From an uncultured Muribaculum sp. (GTDB lineage: Bacteria > Bacteroidota > Bacteroidia > Bacteroidales > Muribaculaceae), in contig NZ_CAJTYX010000036.1 in NCBI RefSeq assembly GCF_910583865.1, positions 1 through 28,655 of the forward strand: 28,655 nucleotides of DNA, read 5' to 3'. A program made the translations under genes and the position numbers. Position 1 is the first letter of the stretch. Each line of letters opens with the position of its first letter. The notes below the pieces were generated by a model. That model was not told where the DNA came from, ran no database searches, and saw nothing but the letters and a program-made list of their open reading frames with translations. This document shows positions 5,452 to 14,691 of the stretch, piece by piece.

Positions 5452-8400
5452 CTACTTGTTGATAATCTTAGTGGTGCGGGTAGTACCGTCGACGAGAGTC
5501 TCGACCACAACATATACCTTGCCGTCGGCTACCGCAGGAGCGGGCACCTCGACACCGGTAAGGTCAATGTAGCGGCGGTCGGTCACATCAGCGTCATCTC
5601 CGTCCACACTGTCGATCGACGAGGTAGCATTGTTTGCGACAAGCTCGTAAGACTTCGAAAGCTCACCTGCGGATGCCGTCACCTTGACAGCGCCCGTGAA
5701 TGCCTTCGCGAAATAGGCATTCACCCCGTCAAATGCGAGGTCGGCGCAGTCGCTGCTCCAGGTCACGGCGCTGCCGCCACCGACATTGAAGCCATGGGTA
5801 ACATTGTCGAACGTATCGCCGTCGGCGAGCACAAGCTCTGCGGCGTGGAACAGCGCCACTTTATGGTCGGCGAACTCCTTGACCACCGGATGGGTGTAGT
5901 CATCGACCGATGCAAAGCCGTCACCAAGGTCGAGAGCCGCAAGCTGCGCACGTGTCACGGCCTTCGCACCGGTGTAGGCCGCATCGTTGTCCGACATGTT
6001 TATGTCGAGATAATAGCAGTTCTCCATCGAGTTGATAGCATTGTCGGTCGACCAATACTTGTCGTTGGGATATTTGACTCCGATTATCGAACCACACGAA
6101 TCGGCAGGAGCATCAATCTTCCCGGCATTGTAGCAATTGATGAATTTAGTAGTCCGTTGCGCCGACGGGCAGGCCACGAGGCCTGCGACATTGGCGAGGC
6201 CCTTGACGGCGCCTACATTATAGCAATTGCGGAACGTAGCGGCACAATAGCCGGCAAGACCTCCGATCTGGAATGCAGGCCCCTGATTAGGAGTAATCGA
6301 CTGTACGCTGCTCGTAGACGAGATATTGCCGGAGTTCCAGCATCCCTCGACCACACCGTTGGTGGTAGTGCCATATGCTATAAGTCCTCCTACAGCCTCA
6401 GCTTTTGCGGTGACATTACCCGTATTGTAGCTGTTTGTCATCACCATGCCGTCACCATTGATATACGACACGAGACCACCGAGCCGGCATGTGCCTTCGA
6501 TGTCACCGGTGTTGTAGCAACGGGTCATCGTGACCTTGCCGTTGATAGCACCCGCGATACCGGCCGCGTAGCCATACTTGGCATCACATACGATCATACC
6601 CGAATTGTAGCAGTCAGTGAACTCCACACTCTGGGGAGTGGCCGTAGCGCCCGGTGTACCGTAGTAATATCCTGTTATACCGGCGGCATAACGGTTCATG
6701 TTGGATATGATTGTACCTTCGTTATAGCAACGGGTAAACGACGAACCTGGAGTCCAGTTGGTAATAATACCGGCAATGGGCGATGAAGATAGCTCACTCG
6801 TCGATTCCGCCGACAGGTCGCCGGTGTTGGAACAGTCGGTCATCACATACTGTGCGTTTGCGGCAGTAGTCGTCGTACCGCCAACGATACCGCCAATCTT
6901 GCCTGCTGCACTTATAGATGTGGCATTACGGCAGCCGGTGAAGGTGTATAGCGTCTTACCCTTGGCTCCGCTCGCTATTCCGACAATACCACCTATCACA
7001 GTGGCTCTTTCGGGAGAGGCGACAGTAATCTCGCCATTGCTGAGGCATCCCTCGAAAGTGGATGCTCCGCTCACACCGCAGATACCGCCGATTTTGACCT
7101 CGGTGGCCTTTGTGTAAGAGCCGGTCTGATTAATCCGTCCCTTAAACTCGCAATTCTTGAAATTGACAAAGGCATCAGCCAAAGCAGCCACACCGCCTAT
7201 AGAAGTCTGGTTGCTCTCGACAGAGCCGCCAAAGACCACTCCATCAAGCAATGCACCCTCATAAGCATATCCGGCCACGCCAGAGGCATTAGCCTTATTG
7301 GTCGATACCACGACATTGGATGTGACACCCTGAAGTGTTCCATAGAGTTTGTCGACAACAGGAGCTGCATGCGTGTGAGTTGCCGTAAGTTTACCTTCGA
7401 CGGTAAGATTCTTCACCGTGCCCTCGGCTGCGATAATGCCGAAGATGGCGCTCTTTTGATTGGCGCTCGACTTCAACGCGAGTCCTTTAAATATATGGCC
7501 TGCTCCATCAAATGTGGCTGCCAAAGGAGCATCCTCACTTGCACCGACACGAACGGGATCAGTGTCGCCGAAATCAATGTCGGCAGTCACTTTTATAAAC
7601 TTACCCTGAAGCGTCTTGCCTGTGCCGGTCATATAGTCGGCGAGAGCCTTCCAGTCATCAGCGTTGCCGACAAGATAGGGAGCGGCTTCAGTGCCTTCGC
7701 CGGCAAGAGGCATGGCAGGGAGCGCCTGAACGAAAATCGGGCGACGTACACCGGCTTCGTTTACAGCTACAAGAGTATCCGCCTCAATCTCCTTGACACC
7801 GACAGGTACAACAAGCTTGTTTCCATCAATCTTGAACGAGCTTCCCTCAACGATACTCCATGCGACGCCTTCACCGAGAGTAACGTCACTGCCAAGCTCA
7901 GTGAATACCTCTCCGGACTTTGCGAAGGCCACTACCTTGCGAGCCGCAGCTACTTCGGCCTCGGAAGCAAAAATCTTCAGAGCCGGATATTCACCTGACT
8001 TGTAGTCCCAGGCATCTGTCGTAAGGCCGTCAAGTGCATCTCCGGAAACCAACGCGGAGGTCTCAAGTCCATACATGTTCTCCACATCGGAGTTCTCGCC
8101 GGCCTTGATACCTATGGTCTGCGCATCGAAATATACGTTCTTCACGACCTTCGTACCCTTCTGTCCGAGCACCGCACCGACAGTCGCTTTGTCACCACAA
8201 TATACATTGCCTAGATTAAGGCAGTTCTCAATGTCGTTGTTGGCGATTCCGGTAGTGAACGAATCATCCATAGAGCCTGCTATACCACCGGCCTGAATCT
8301 TCTCGGCATACACAGTACCATAGTTCACACAGTTGCGTACAATGGCTCCGTTGCTCGTACCGACGATACCGCCGGCCATCTTATTATTCTTAACATAGTT

Positions 8401-11400
8401 GGTACATAGCACCTTGACCGCAATGTCTCCCGTGTTTGCACAGCCGTCGATAGTACCATAATTGTTTCCGGCAATACCACCGACTCCGAGATTGCCACAG
8501 AGGACATCTCCGGCGTTATAGCTGCCGGTCACTATAGCCGTCTTTTGTACATACCCGGCAACACCGGCTATATACGAACTGTAGCCGACAACATCGGCGT
8601 AGTTACGGCAATTCTCGATTCTTCCTGACAAGTCTCCTACAATGGCACCACTGTAGCCATAGAACACGAACTTAGATCCTGCTCCTACATTTACATTGCG
8701 CACCACGCCGTCCTTGGCCACACGACCAAACAGTCCGGCATAGCTCTTGCTGGCTGAGGTGTTTAGTTTGCCATCCTTTGTGGGGGTCGGATTGGTTGCC
8801 CACACAATCTTGTTCATCGAAATATTGTCAATTGTATGGCCTTGTCCGTCAAACACGCCTTCAAAAGCGCTATGGACATCATCTGAGACGCTTATACCGA
8901 TGAATGCCTCATCATGTTCCATGTCTATGTCGGCAGTCATGGCGAAGTGGAAGTCACGGAATGTCTGTCCTTTCGCAGAGGTAGCCTCACCAAGGGCAAT
9001 CATATCGGCCTTATTTCTGATGAGGAAAGGCGATTCAGCTGTACCGGAGCCCTCGAAAGGTATAGGAGCTATATCGACAAGATGAAATGTCTGCACGTCG
9101 CCGTTTACCACATAAAGTGTATCTGCTCCGAACTCGGTGCCAATTTCAAGAGTCTTATTATCGATTATTTTGGCATAATGTCCCTCGGCGGTCAGATTCT
9201 TGCCGTTGGCAAATAAGAATTTTGTATTACCCAGGGCAGTAACAGGGGTATTGTTAGAAAGTTTCTTGAACGAATCATCCTTACCCATCACTACGGCTGA
9301 AGCCGTAAACAGGGCTGCCTCGGTGTCGGCAAGCGACTTGATGCGCGGATAAGCCCCTTCAGTGAATGTCCACACATCGGAACTGAAACCCTTCAGGCCG
9401 TTAGCTGATGTCAGCTCTGACGTAGTGGCACCGAAACGTGTCGATTTGAAGTCGGTCACCTGCTTGTCGTAGTACACATTGACAATCTCCGTATTGGATC
9501 CGTCCAGGATAGTGCCGATAACCTCCCGGCATCCGGCTGTGTCATAATTGTAGGTATTGACATCCACGGTCGCCGAAGTATAGCAATTGACAACACGCGG
9601 CTGTTTCTGCGAGCTGCCAAGCCTTACAAGACCTACGAGGCCGCCACCCATCGCCGTCGGAACAGATACGAACCCCGAAGAATAGCAGTTCTCGAGAGTT
9701 CCGCTCGACAGCACGCCGGTGACACCGCCAAGTTGCGAGTCAGGCATATTCGTGCGCACAACCCCGCCAGCAAATGAGTTGCTCAGAGTAACGTTCTGCA
9801 CCACGCCTGCCACGCCGCCTATCATCTGGCTACCGTCGCTCTCGACATTACGAGGCGCCACCAGTCCATAGAACGACAGGCCCGATCCGTCGGCATCCAT
9901 CAGATTGCCGACAACACCACCGGCCATACAGTTGACGCCGCTCTCGTATATGCGGGTACCGTTGACCGCACAATCACGCATACCGCCATGAGCCTCGCCG
10001 GCTATACCGCCGAGATAGCCCTTTGCAGCGACCTCGCCTCCGTTGACACGGCAATCTGACACGAGGCCGGTAACGATACCAACAATGCCGCCGCTGGCAG
10101 AACCACCTCCGTAGACATCGGGATTATTTACGGTGACATTACTGATAGACCCATTCGTCCAGGCTACCAGCCCGGCAGATGTGCCCGACCCTTTCACTAC
10201 GGGTGACTCCACTACTATGTTCTTGAGCACGGTAGTGGTGTCACACATTCCGAAAAGTCCCGAGAACTGGTTTCCTTCCGACTCGACACGAAGCCCTTTG
10301 ACAGTATGGTTGCGTCCATCGACCGATCCGGCAAAACGCTGATACCAGGAGTTGCCGATAGGCGTGAACAGGTAGTTCTGCATGTCGATGTCGTTGGCAA
10401 ACGCGAAATGCTTGCCGAGATATGTACGGCTGTTGGCACCCGAACCGCTGCCTCCTATATGCTCGGGGTCATTGTTGACCTCATCGCTCATCAGCAACAG
10501 ATGGTCGAGCGATTTGATGAGATACGGGTCGGCCTCCGTACCGCTCCCTTCGAATCCGCTCACATTCAAGGCAGGATAGCTCCAAGCCTTGTCGGCTTTG
10601 AGCACAGCTTCACCGAGGCGTCCGGCATAACTTTTCGCCAAAGCATTGAGCAACGACCAGTCGTTCCATTTCAGCCGGGTGTCGTCACCTTCAGGGGCGA
10701 TATCTGTGGTCAATTTGGTAGAATATTTGGTCAGGTTACCATCCTGATCGAATTCCAAGCATTTGATTAACGCGTACTCACCGGCGGAATTAATCAAAGC
10801 CACTTGTTTATCAAACGTTGCGGTACGATTCCTGTTGAGTACGACCTCGACCTCCAGACCACGTCCGAAGATATTGCACACCGACAACGTATTTGGCGAT
10901 GTCTGATTAATGATGACATAATTGTTTATCGTCTGCTCGACACCCTGCGAGTTTGTCGATTTATAGGTCATCGTGCCGTTTGGCTTCCGGAGCACAAGCC
11001 CGTCATAAGCACCCACGAATTTATCCTTGTCTTTACCTGACTGGACATAGACACCCCACCAGGCATCGCTGAAATCGATAGTACCGTCGGCAAGGACAGT
11101 TCCCACGAGCTGCTCCTCATATTCAGGCGCACCTGTCGCATGATTTGTCATAGCGAGATTGAGCGCTCCGAGATTCTCGTCAGTAAGGATATACTGGCTT
11201 TTGATTGATACAGTTCCGGCTGCCTTATCGTAATACGCACGCACGTCTTTGGCGCTCCAGAAGTGGCGGATAGTCAGTGAATCGCCTTCAGCGTCCGGAA
11301 CAATTTGCATAGAAGAACCACCGGGAAAACTTGATGAAGCCAATGCAGAATATGTGCCTACATAATAGCCGCTGATGTCAGTCGCAGCACGTGAGGCCGG

Positions 11401-11649
11401 TGCCTTCTTTACAGCAATCGAGCCGGATGCACCCCTCTTCGACACAAGTGGCCCGACGGGTTGTACACGCAATGCGGGAGTCTCGATGGCTGACAACCCG
11501 GCTGATACCGCAATGCCGCCTGACGGAGCATTGCCCTCCATTGCAGCGGTCATCCGGGCATGTGCCGACACAGGGACCGTCTGCCCCATGGATGTAAGCA
11601 CGCCGAATGCGCACAATCCCAAAACTAAAATGGGTGGGATTTTTCTCAT
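5452..11649 (-). CDS. Giant GLUG-type beta-helix surface protein with secretion tail
   Basis: 2065 residues with a Sec signal (MRKIPPILVLGLCAFGVLTS). After an N-terminal domain starting ISGYYVGTYSAL (about 92-360) come three beta-helix blocks, each opening with G-x-G-T-x-x-x-P-[YF]-L (about 365, 866, 1314). Each is followed by an Ig-like linker domain (about 775, 1235, 1930). The blocks are built of GLUG-type turns: GG[IV]AG/GG[IL]VG alternating with N-C-Y-N-x-G units such as TRCYNEG, TDCYNSG, TRCYNTG and RNCYNVG. The tail reads RYIDLTGVEVPAP, then GKVYVVVET and a basic end, like the tails of the M6 and GH85 proteins here, so export by type IX secretion is likely. GLUG proteins are thought to act as adhesins; the ligand is unknown. 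It starts 109 bp after the M6 gene with no clear promoter between, so one operon is likely. Confidence 0.85.
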   Translation of the reverse strand: MRKIPPILVLGLCAFGVLTSMGQTVPVSAHARMTAAMEGNAPSGGIAVSAGLSAIETPALRVQPVGPLVSKRGASGSIAVKKAPASRAATDISGYYVGTYSALASSSFPGGSSMQIVPDAEGDSLTIRHFWSAKDVRAYYDKAAGTVSIKSQYILTDENLGALNLAMTNHATGAPEYEEQLVGTVLADGTIDFSDAWWGVYVQSGKDKDKFVGAYDGLVLRKPNGTMTYKSTNSQGVEQTINNYVIINQTSPNTLSVCNIFGRGLEVEVVLNRNRTATFDKQVALINSAGEYALIKCLEFDQDGNLTKYSTKLTTDIAPEGDDTRLKWNDWSLLNALAKSYAGRLGEAVLKADKAWSYPALNVSGFEGSGTEADPYLIKSLDHLLLMSDEVNNDPEHIGGSGSGANSRTYLGKHFAFANDIDMQNYLFTPIGNSWYQRFAGSVDGRNHTVKGLRVESEGNQFSGLFGMCDTTTVLKNIVVESPVVKGSGTSAGLVAWTNGSISNVTVNNPDVYGGGSASGGIVGIVTGLVSDCRVNGGEVAAKGYLGGIAGEAHGGMRDCAVNGTRIYESGVNCMAGGVVGNLMDADGSGLSFYGLVAPRNVESDGSQMIGGVAGVVQNVTLSNSFAGGVVRTNMPDSQLGGVTGVLSSGTLENCYSSGFVSVPTAMGGGLVGLVRLGSSQKQPRVVNCYTSATVDVNTYNYDTAGCREVIGTILDGSNTEIVNVYYDKQVTDFKSTRFGATTSELTSANGLKGFSSDVWTFTEGAYPRIKSLADTEAALFTASAVVMGKDDSFKKLSNNTPVTALGNTKFLFANGKNLTAEGHYAKIIDNKTLEIGTEFGADTLYVVNGDVQTFHLVDIAPIPFEGSGTAESPFLIRNKADMIALGEATSAKGQTFRDFHFAMTADIDMEHDEAFIGISVSDDVHSAFEGVFDGQGHTIDNISMNKIVWATNPTPTKDGKLNTSASKSYAGLFGRVAKDGVVRNVNVGAGSKFVFYGYSGAIVGDLSGRIENCRNYADVVGYSSYIAGVAGYVQKTAIVTGSYNAGDVLCGNLGVGGIAGNNYGTIDGCANTGDIAVKVLCTNYVKNNKMAGGIVGTSNGAIVRNCVNYGTVYAEKIQAGGIAGSMDDSFTTGIANNDIENCLNLGNVYCGDKATVGAVLGQKGTKVVKNVYFDAQTIGIKAGENSDVENMYGLETSALVSGDALDGLTTDAWDYKSGEYPALKIFASEAEVAAARKVVAFAKSGEVFTELGSDVTLGEGVAWSIVEGSSFKIDGNKLVVPVGVKEIEADTLVAVNEAGVRRPIFVQALPAMPLAGEGTEAAPYLVGNADDWKALADYMTGTGKTLQGKFIKVTADIDFGDTDPVRVGASEDAPLAATFDGAGHIFKGLALKSSANQKSAIFGIIAAEGTVKNLTVEGKLTATHTHAAPVVDKLYGTLQGVTSNVVVSTNKANASGVAGYAYEGALLDGVVFGGSVESNQTSIGGVAALADAFVNFKNCEFKGRINQTGSYTKATEVKIGGICGVSGASTFEGCLSNGEITVASPERATVIGGIVGIASGAKGKTLYTFTGCRNATSISAAGKIGGIVGGTTTTAANAQYVMTDCSNTGDLSAESTSELSSSPIAGIITNWTPGSSFTRCYNEGTIISNMNRYAAGITGYYYGTPGATATPQSVEFTDCYNSGMIVCDAKYGYAAGIAGAINGKVTMTRCYNTGDIEGTCRLGGLVSYINGDGMVMTNSYNTGNVTAKAEAVGGLIAYGTTTNGVVEGCWNSGNISSTSSVQSITPNQGPAFQIGGLAGYCAATFRNCYNVGAVKGLANVAGLVACPSAQRTTKFINCYNAGKIDAPADSCGSIIGVKYPNDKYWSTDNAINSMENCYYLDINMSDNDAAYTGAKAVTRAQLAALDLGDGFASVDDYTHPVVKEFADHKVALFHAAELVLADGDTFDNVTHGFNVGGGSAVTWSSDCADLAFDGVNAYFAKAFTGAVKVTASAGELSKSYELVANNATSSIDSVDGDDADVTDRRYIDLTGVEVPAPAVADGKVYVVVETLVDGTTRTTKIINK
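5970..6740 (-). repeat. Degenerate NCYNxG-encoding tandem repeats
   Basis: Within the third beta-helix block the plus strand shows recurrent TTGTAGCA or TTATAGCA words (about 6127, 6217, 6513, 6605, 6722), one per 70-130 bp. They encode the Tyr-Cys of CYN units on the minus strand. The repeat is protein-driven, not a perfect DNA repeat, and could still support recombination between units. Confidence 0.6.
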
Positions 11650-11758
11650 AAGTAGATAATGATTGACCTGAGGAGCTTAAAAATGATTGTATGCGGATGC
11701 CTCACGACAGAATGCCCGTGTCCTCAGCTTCGCGGACAAAAATCGTGCGACAAGCACC

Positions 11759-13930
11759 TTATCGTATTACCTTTACAACTTCATTACCGCATCGGCGGAT
11801 AAACACGCCATGCGCTGCCTCAGGGACTGCGATGTGCCGGCCATGTATATCATACCATTCCTCTTGCGCCTGCATGCCGTCGAAAAGAATACCATCCACG
11901 CCGGAAGGATCTGAACCGGCCTTGAGCATGACTTCCACGCAATCGACAAAGCACTTGTCGGTGATGCTTCCAGACACCTGCATGAGCTTCAGAGATGGGT
12001 TCACAAGCGAACCGGTATTGTAATGTATGGCCAACGTCTGCCCCTTGCCCACCGAAGGACTTGAACTTCCACTCACGGTCTTTGCCGTAATCCATTCTCC
12101 CCCGTCTATGGAAGTATACAAGCGGAAAATTGCGTTGGATGTCGTCGGATTGGTTATCGTTATGGCCACATTCTCTACGTCAGCCTCGATTGTGTTGCAT
12201 ATGATTTCGGATCCCTTTATAGTGGCGAGCTTGCTCGCTCCATCCGTACCAGGCTTCACAATGGCCGCTCCTTTCAGGAAAGTCCATCTTGCAAACCGTC
12301 CCGCCACATCTTCAGCGTCACCTTCGGCAGGCTCCATCAGGGCGAAATCCTCCAACAAGGTCGGCACTTCATCCTTCTTCACATCAAATGTCACATTGCC
12401 ATCCTGTGATATGGCGATACTCTCTATGACCAACGGATTTGACACCATCGTCCATGAGCGCAGGGACGGATTGGTGGTATTGTCGAGAGCCGTGACACTG
12501 CCGCTTCCGGGGAAAGGATCACCATCGCTGTCAGTCACCGTAGTACCCTTTATCGACGGAGTGGCACGCAACAATGTGAAATAAGTATGTGCTGCAGAGG
12601 CATTCACCTCATTATTATCCCATACAGCCACATTGGTTGAATCCACACGGCTGACGAGCATCCCCTCTCCGGGCAGGTAAGCATCCCAACCCGTGCGGCG
12701 ACGATTCTCAAGCAAAAAGAACTCATTATCCACAGGAGTATTTATCCGGCATCCGTCGGCCAAAGTCCCTTCATTTAAGGGAGTTATACTGTATGAGCCT
12801 TCTTCACCGATAAGCCTCGGGACAGCAAACCCCAGCGCATAGCGTTCATAAAGAGAATATCCGCATGGAGTGCGGCTCTTATTTAGATAAGGCCCGCTTG
12901 CCATTACCGACCATTTATCGGGATGCTGCGCCTGGCCGTTCTCTTTATAGTCGGTGTCGTAGAGATCGGCAAGCCCGAGCACGTGGCTGAACTCGTGGCA
13001 CATCGTGCCTATTCCGTCAAGCAGCTTCTGCGACGGTTTGCCATAAAGTTCGGTAGAACATGCATACCGCCCCATAGCTACACCATCAAGAGTGAGGTTG
13101 CCGACATATGAGGCGTGCGGCCATATCAGCCTCTCGTCATTGCCGGAGAAATTTGATCCTGCGCCGGAAAATATGAAATATATCATATCTACCGTCCCGT
13201 CGCCGTCGGTGTCATAACGCGAATAATCGATCTGACTGTCGGCGGCCTTTAGCGCGGTGGTGACAAGGCGTTGGGCATTGGATGTCTGCCCTGCCGAATA
13301 TTGCGACATATTTATTTCTACAGGTCCTACAACATCGAATTTCGGGTCAAACCGTCCGCCTGAATTGTCAAAGTAGTAGTCCCTGACAGAGCCGGTATAT
13401 TCTTCCTTATGTGGATTAGCCCCGGTGGTCACATATCCGTCATATCCGGGTTTGTTTATCATGTCATCCATCACCTCACGGATGTCGGAGCGCGAGAAAG
13501 GAGCATCGCTATATTCTACCAGGATTACAAGTCCACGGAAATTATCGTAATCATATTTTCCTGTCTCCAGCCTCCGGGATGCCGCGGATCTGGATGATAC
13601 AGGAGGCAAAGGCCGGAGGCCGCGCACGCCGTGGAGAGGGGCTTTGCCGGAGACGGCGAGTTCGCCGGAGGGCACAACAATGCCGTTGGCGGCGAGCCGG
13701 GAGTATTCCCAGGTGCGGGCGGCGGCATTGTACATCACGCCGTAGCCTTCCGTTGTAAGTGTGTAGTTGTAGTGTTCGTCACCGTAAAGACGCAACGTGA
13801 CTTCCGAACCGTCGGGCTGCGTGACAGTGCAAGGCTCGGGATTGGCGATGATTGCACGGGCGGTGCCGCCTGCAATCATCGTAGTAATAAAGTAGATACA
13901 AAATCTCAGAACTGAAAGCTTCATTTCCAA
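11759..13930 (-). CDS. Secreted M6-family metalloprotease
   Basis: 723 residues. A Sec signal runs through MKLSVLRFCIYFITTMIAGG to ARA. A propeptide-like segment follows (PCTVTQPDGSEVTLRLYGDE, TTEGYGVMYN), then the catalytic domain with H312-E313-x-x-H316 in CHEFSHVLGLADLYD. This is the extended HExxHxxGxxD zinc motif of immune-inhibitor-A-like M6 peptidases. A C-terminal beta-rich region follows, and a tail reading EEWYDIHGRHIAVPE, GVFIRR and KVIR, of the type seen in type IX secretion cargo. The M6 family degrades host or bacterial proteins; the substrate here is unknown. Met3 (13924) is a likely alternative start because MKLS gives a more typical signal peptide. It probably leads an operon with the GLUG gene. 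Confidence 0.92.
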   Translation of the reverse strand: MEMKLSVLRFCIYFITTMIAGGTARAIIANPEPCTVTQPDGSEVTLRLYGDEHYNYTLTTEGYGVMYNAAARTWEYSRLAANGIVVPSGELAVSGKAPLHGVRGLRPLPPVSSRSAASRRLETGKYDYDNFRGLVILVEYSDAPFSRSDIREVMDDMINKPGYDGYVTTGANPHKEEYTGSVRDYYFDNSGGRFDPKFDVVGPVEINMSQYSAGQTSNAQRLVTTALKAADSQIDYSRYDTDGDGTVDMIYFIFSGAGSNFSGNDERLIWPHASYVGNLTLDGVAMGRYACSTELYGKPSQKLLDGIGTMCHEFSHVLGLADLYDTDYKENGQAQHPDKWSVMASGPYLNKSRTPCGYSLYERYALGFAVPRLIGEEGSYSITPLNEGTLADGCRINTPVDNEFFLLENRRRTGWDAYLPGEGMLVSRVDSTNVAVWDNNEVNASAAHTYFTLLRATPSIKGTTVTDSDGDPFPGSGSVTALDNTTNPSLRSWTMVSNPLVIESIAISQDGNVTFDVKKDEVPTLLEDFALMEPAEGDAEDVAGRFARWTFLKGAAIVKPGTDGASKLATIKGSEIICNTIEADVENVAITITNPTTSNAIFRLYTSIDGGEWITAKTVSGSSSPSVGKGQTLAIHYNTGSLVNPSLKLMQVSGSITDKCFVDCVEVMLKAGSDPSGVDGILFDGMQAQEEWYDIHGRHIAVPEAAHGVFIRRCGNEVVKVIR

Positions 13931-14045
13931 TCAATTATTAATAGGCATAACGCGTTTGTCAGAATCGGCAGACGGCATGACGCCGTCTGTATCATCCCTG
14001 CAAGTCAATATCGCAAAAGTAACTATTTAATTTTTAATAAGGAAA
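13931..14045 (-). promoter_or_regulatory. Promoter and leader of the M6 protease gene
   Basis: On the minus strand TACTTTTG (14014-14021) matches TAnnTTTG, and TTTC (14042-14045) sits exactly 20 nt upstream, one base off TTTG. The predicted leader is about 75-80 nt. No strong hairpin is evident in it. Confidence 0.6.
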
Positions 14046-14075
14046 TTTTACCAAATATTTATGAAATAAAACAAT

Positions 14076-14110
14076 AAAAGCGGACACATTGCCATCATGT
14101 GTCCGCTTTT
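14076..14110 (-). terminator. Bidirectional-looking terminator after ispF
   Basis: AAAAGCGGACACA (14076-14088) pairs perfectly with TGTGTCCGCTTTT (14098-14110) around a 9-nt loop. The A and T tracts at both sides allow termination either way. By position it terminates the porV-ispF transcript and shields the M6 promoter. Confidence 0.85.
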
Positions 14111-14154
14111 CGTCTACGATTGATTCTTAAAGGTTGTTTAAAAACAACCTCTTA

Positions 14155-14646
14155 TTATCTGCGATATATCAAGGCCGTCGCCATGGCCGCTATGCCCTCC
14201 TCGCGGCCCGTAAATCCGAGTCGTTCGGTGGTAGTGGCCTTCACCGACACGCAATCGGGATCCAACCCGAGGTCAGCGGCGATATTGGCTATCATGTCAG
14301 GTATATGGGGGAGCATCTTCGGAGCCTGCGCCATGATGGTGACATCAACGTTTCCTACGGCATAGCCCTTCTCGCCGACCAGGCGCACCACCTCACGCAA
14401 CAGACGCCGTGAGTCGGCTCCTTTGTAGGCCGGATCGGTGTCAGGGAAATGGTAGCCGATGTCACGCAGCGAGGCCGCCCCGAGGATGGCGTCGCTCAAG
14501 GCATGCAGGGCCACGTCGGCATCGCTGTGTCCGAGAAGCCCGAGGCGGTGGGGAATATGCACCCCGCATATCCATAAATCGCGGTCGGGCACGAGACGAT
14601 GCACGTCAAATCCGTTGCCCACTCTGAAGGATGTTGCAGCACTCAT
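14155..14646 (-). CDS. ispF: 2-C-methyl-D-erythritol 2,4-cyclodiphosphate synthase
   Basis: 163 residues, the usual length. Metal ligands are D14 and H16 in GNGFDVHRL and H48 in ADVALHAL; the GHSDADV loop, the DIGYHFPDTDP motif and KATTTERLGFTGREEG are all present. IspF converts CDP-methylerythritol 2-phosphate to the 2,4-cyclodiphosphate with release of CMP, the fifth step of the MEP isoprenoid pathway in the cytoplasm. It follows porV by 45 bp on the same strand and shares its terminator, so the two are likely one transcript although functionally unrelated. Confidence 0.96.
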   Translation of the reverse strand: MSAATSFRVGNGFDVHRLVPDRDLWICGVHIPHRLGLLGHSDADVALHALSDAILGAASLRDIGYHFPDTDPAYKGADSRRLLREVVRLVGEKGYAVGNVDVTIMAQAPKMLPHIPDMIANIAADLGLDPDCVSVKATTTERLGFTGREEGIAAMATALIYRR

Positions 14647-14691
14647 AGATTCGTATATTATATTTAATGTATAACGTCCGGCATCGCAGCA

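Noticed and set aside
5395..6786. 463-residue plus-strand open frame antisense to the GLUG protein gene
   Set aside because: It mirrors the repetitive codon pattern of the real gene, lacks a recognisable domain, and starts inside the terminator hairpin of that gene.
8747..9216. Plus-strand frames of 100-112 residues inside the GLUG gene
   Set aside because: Antisense shadows of the repeat-rich protein with no motif or promoter.
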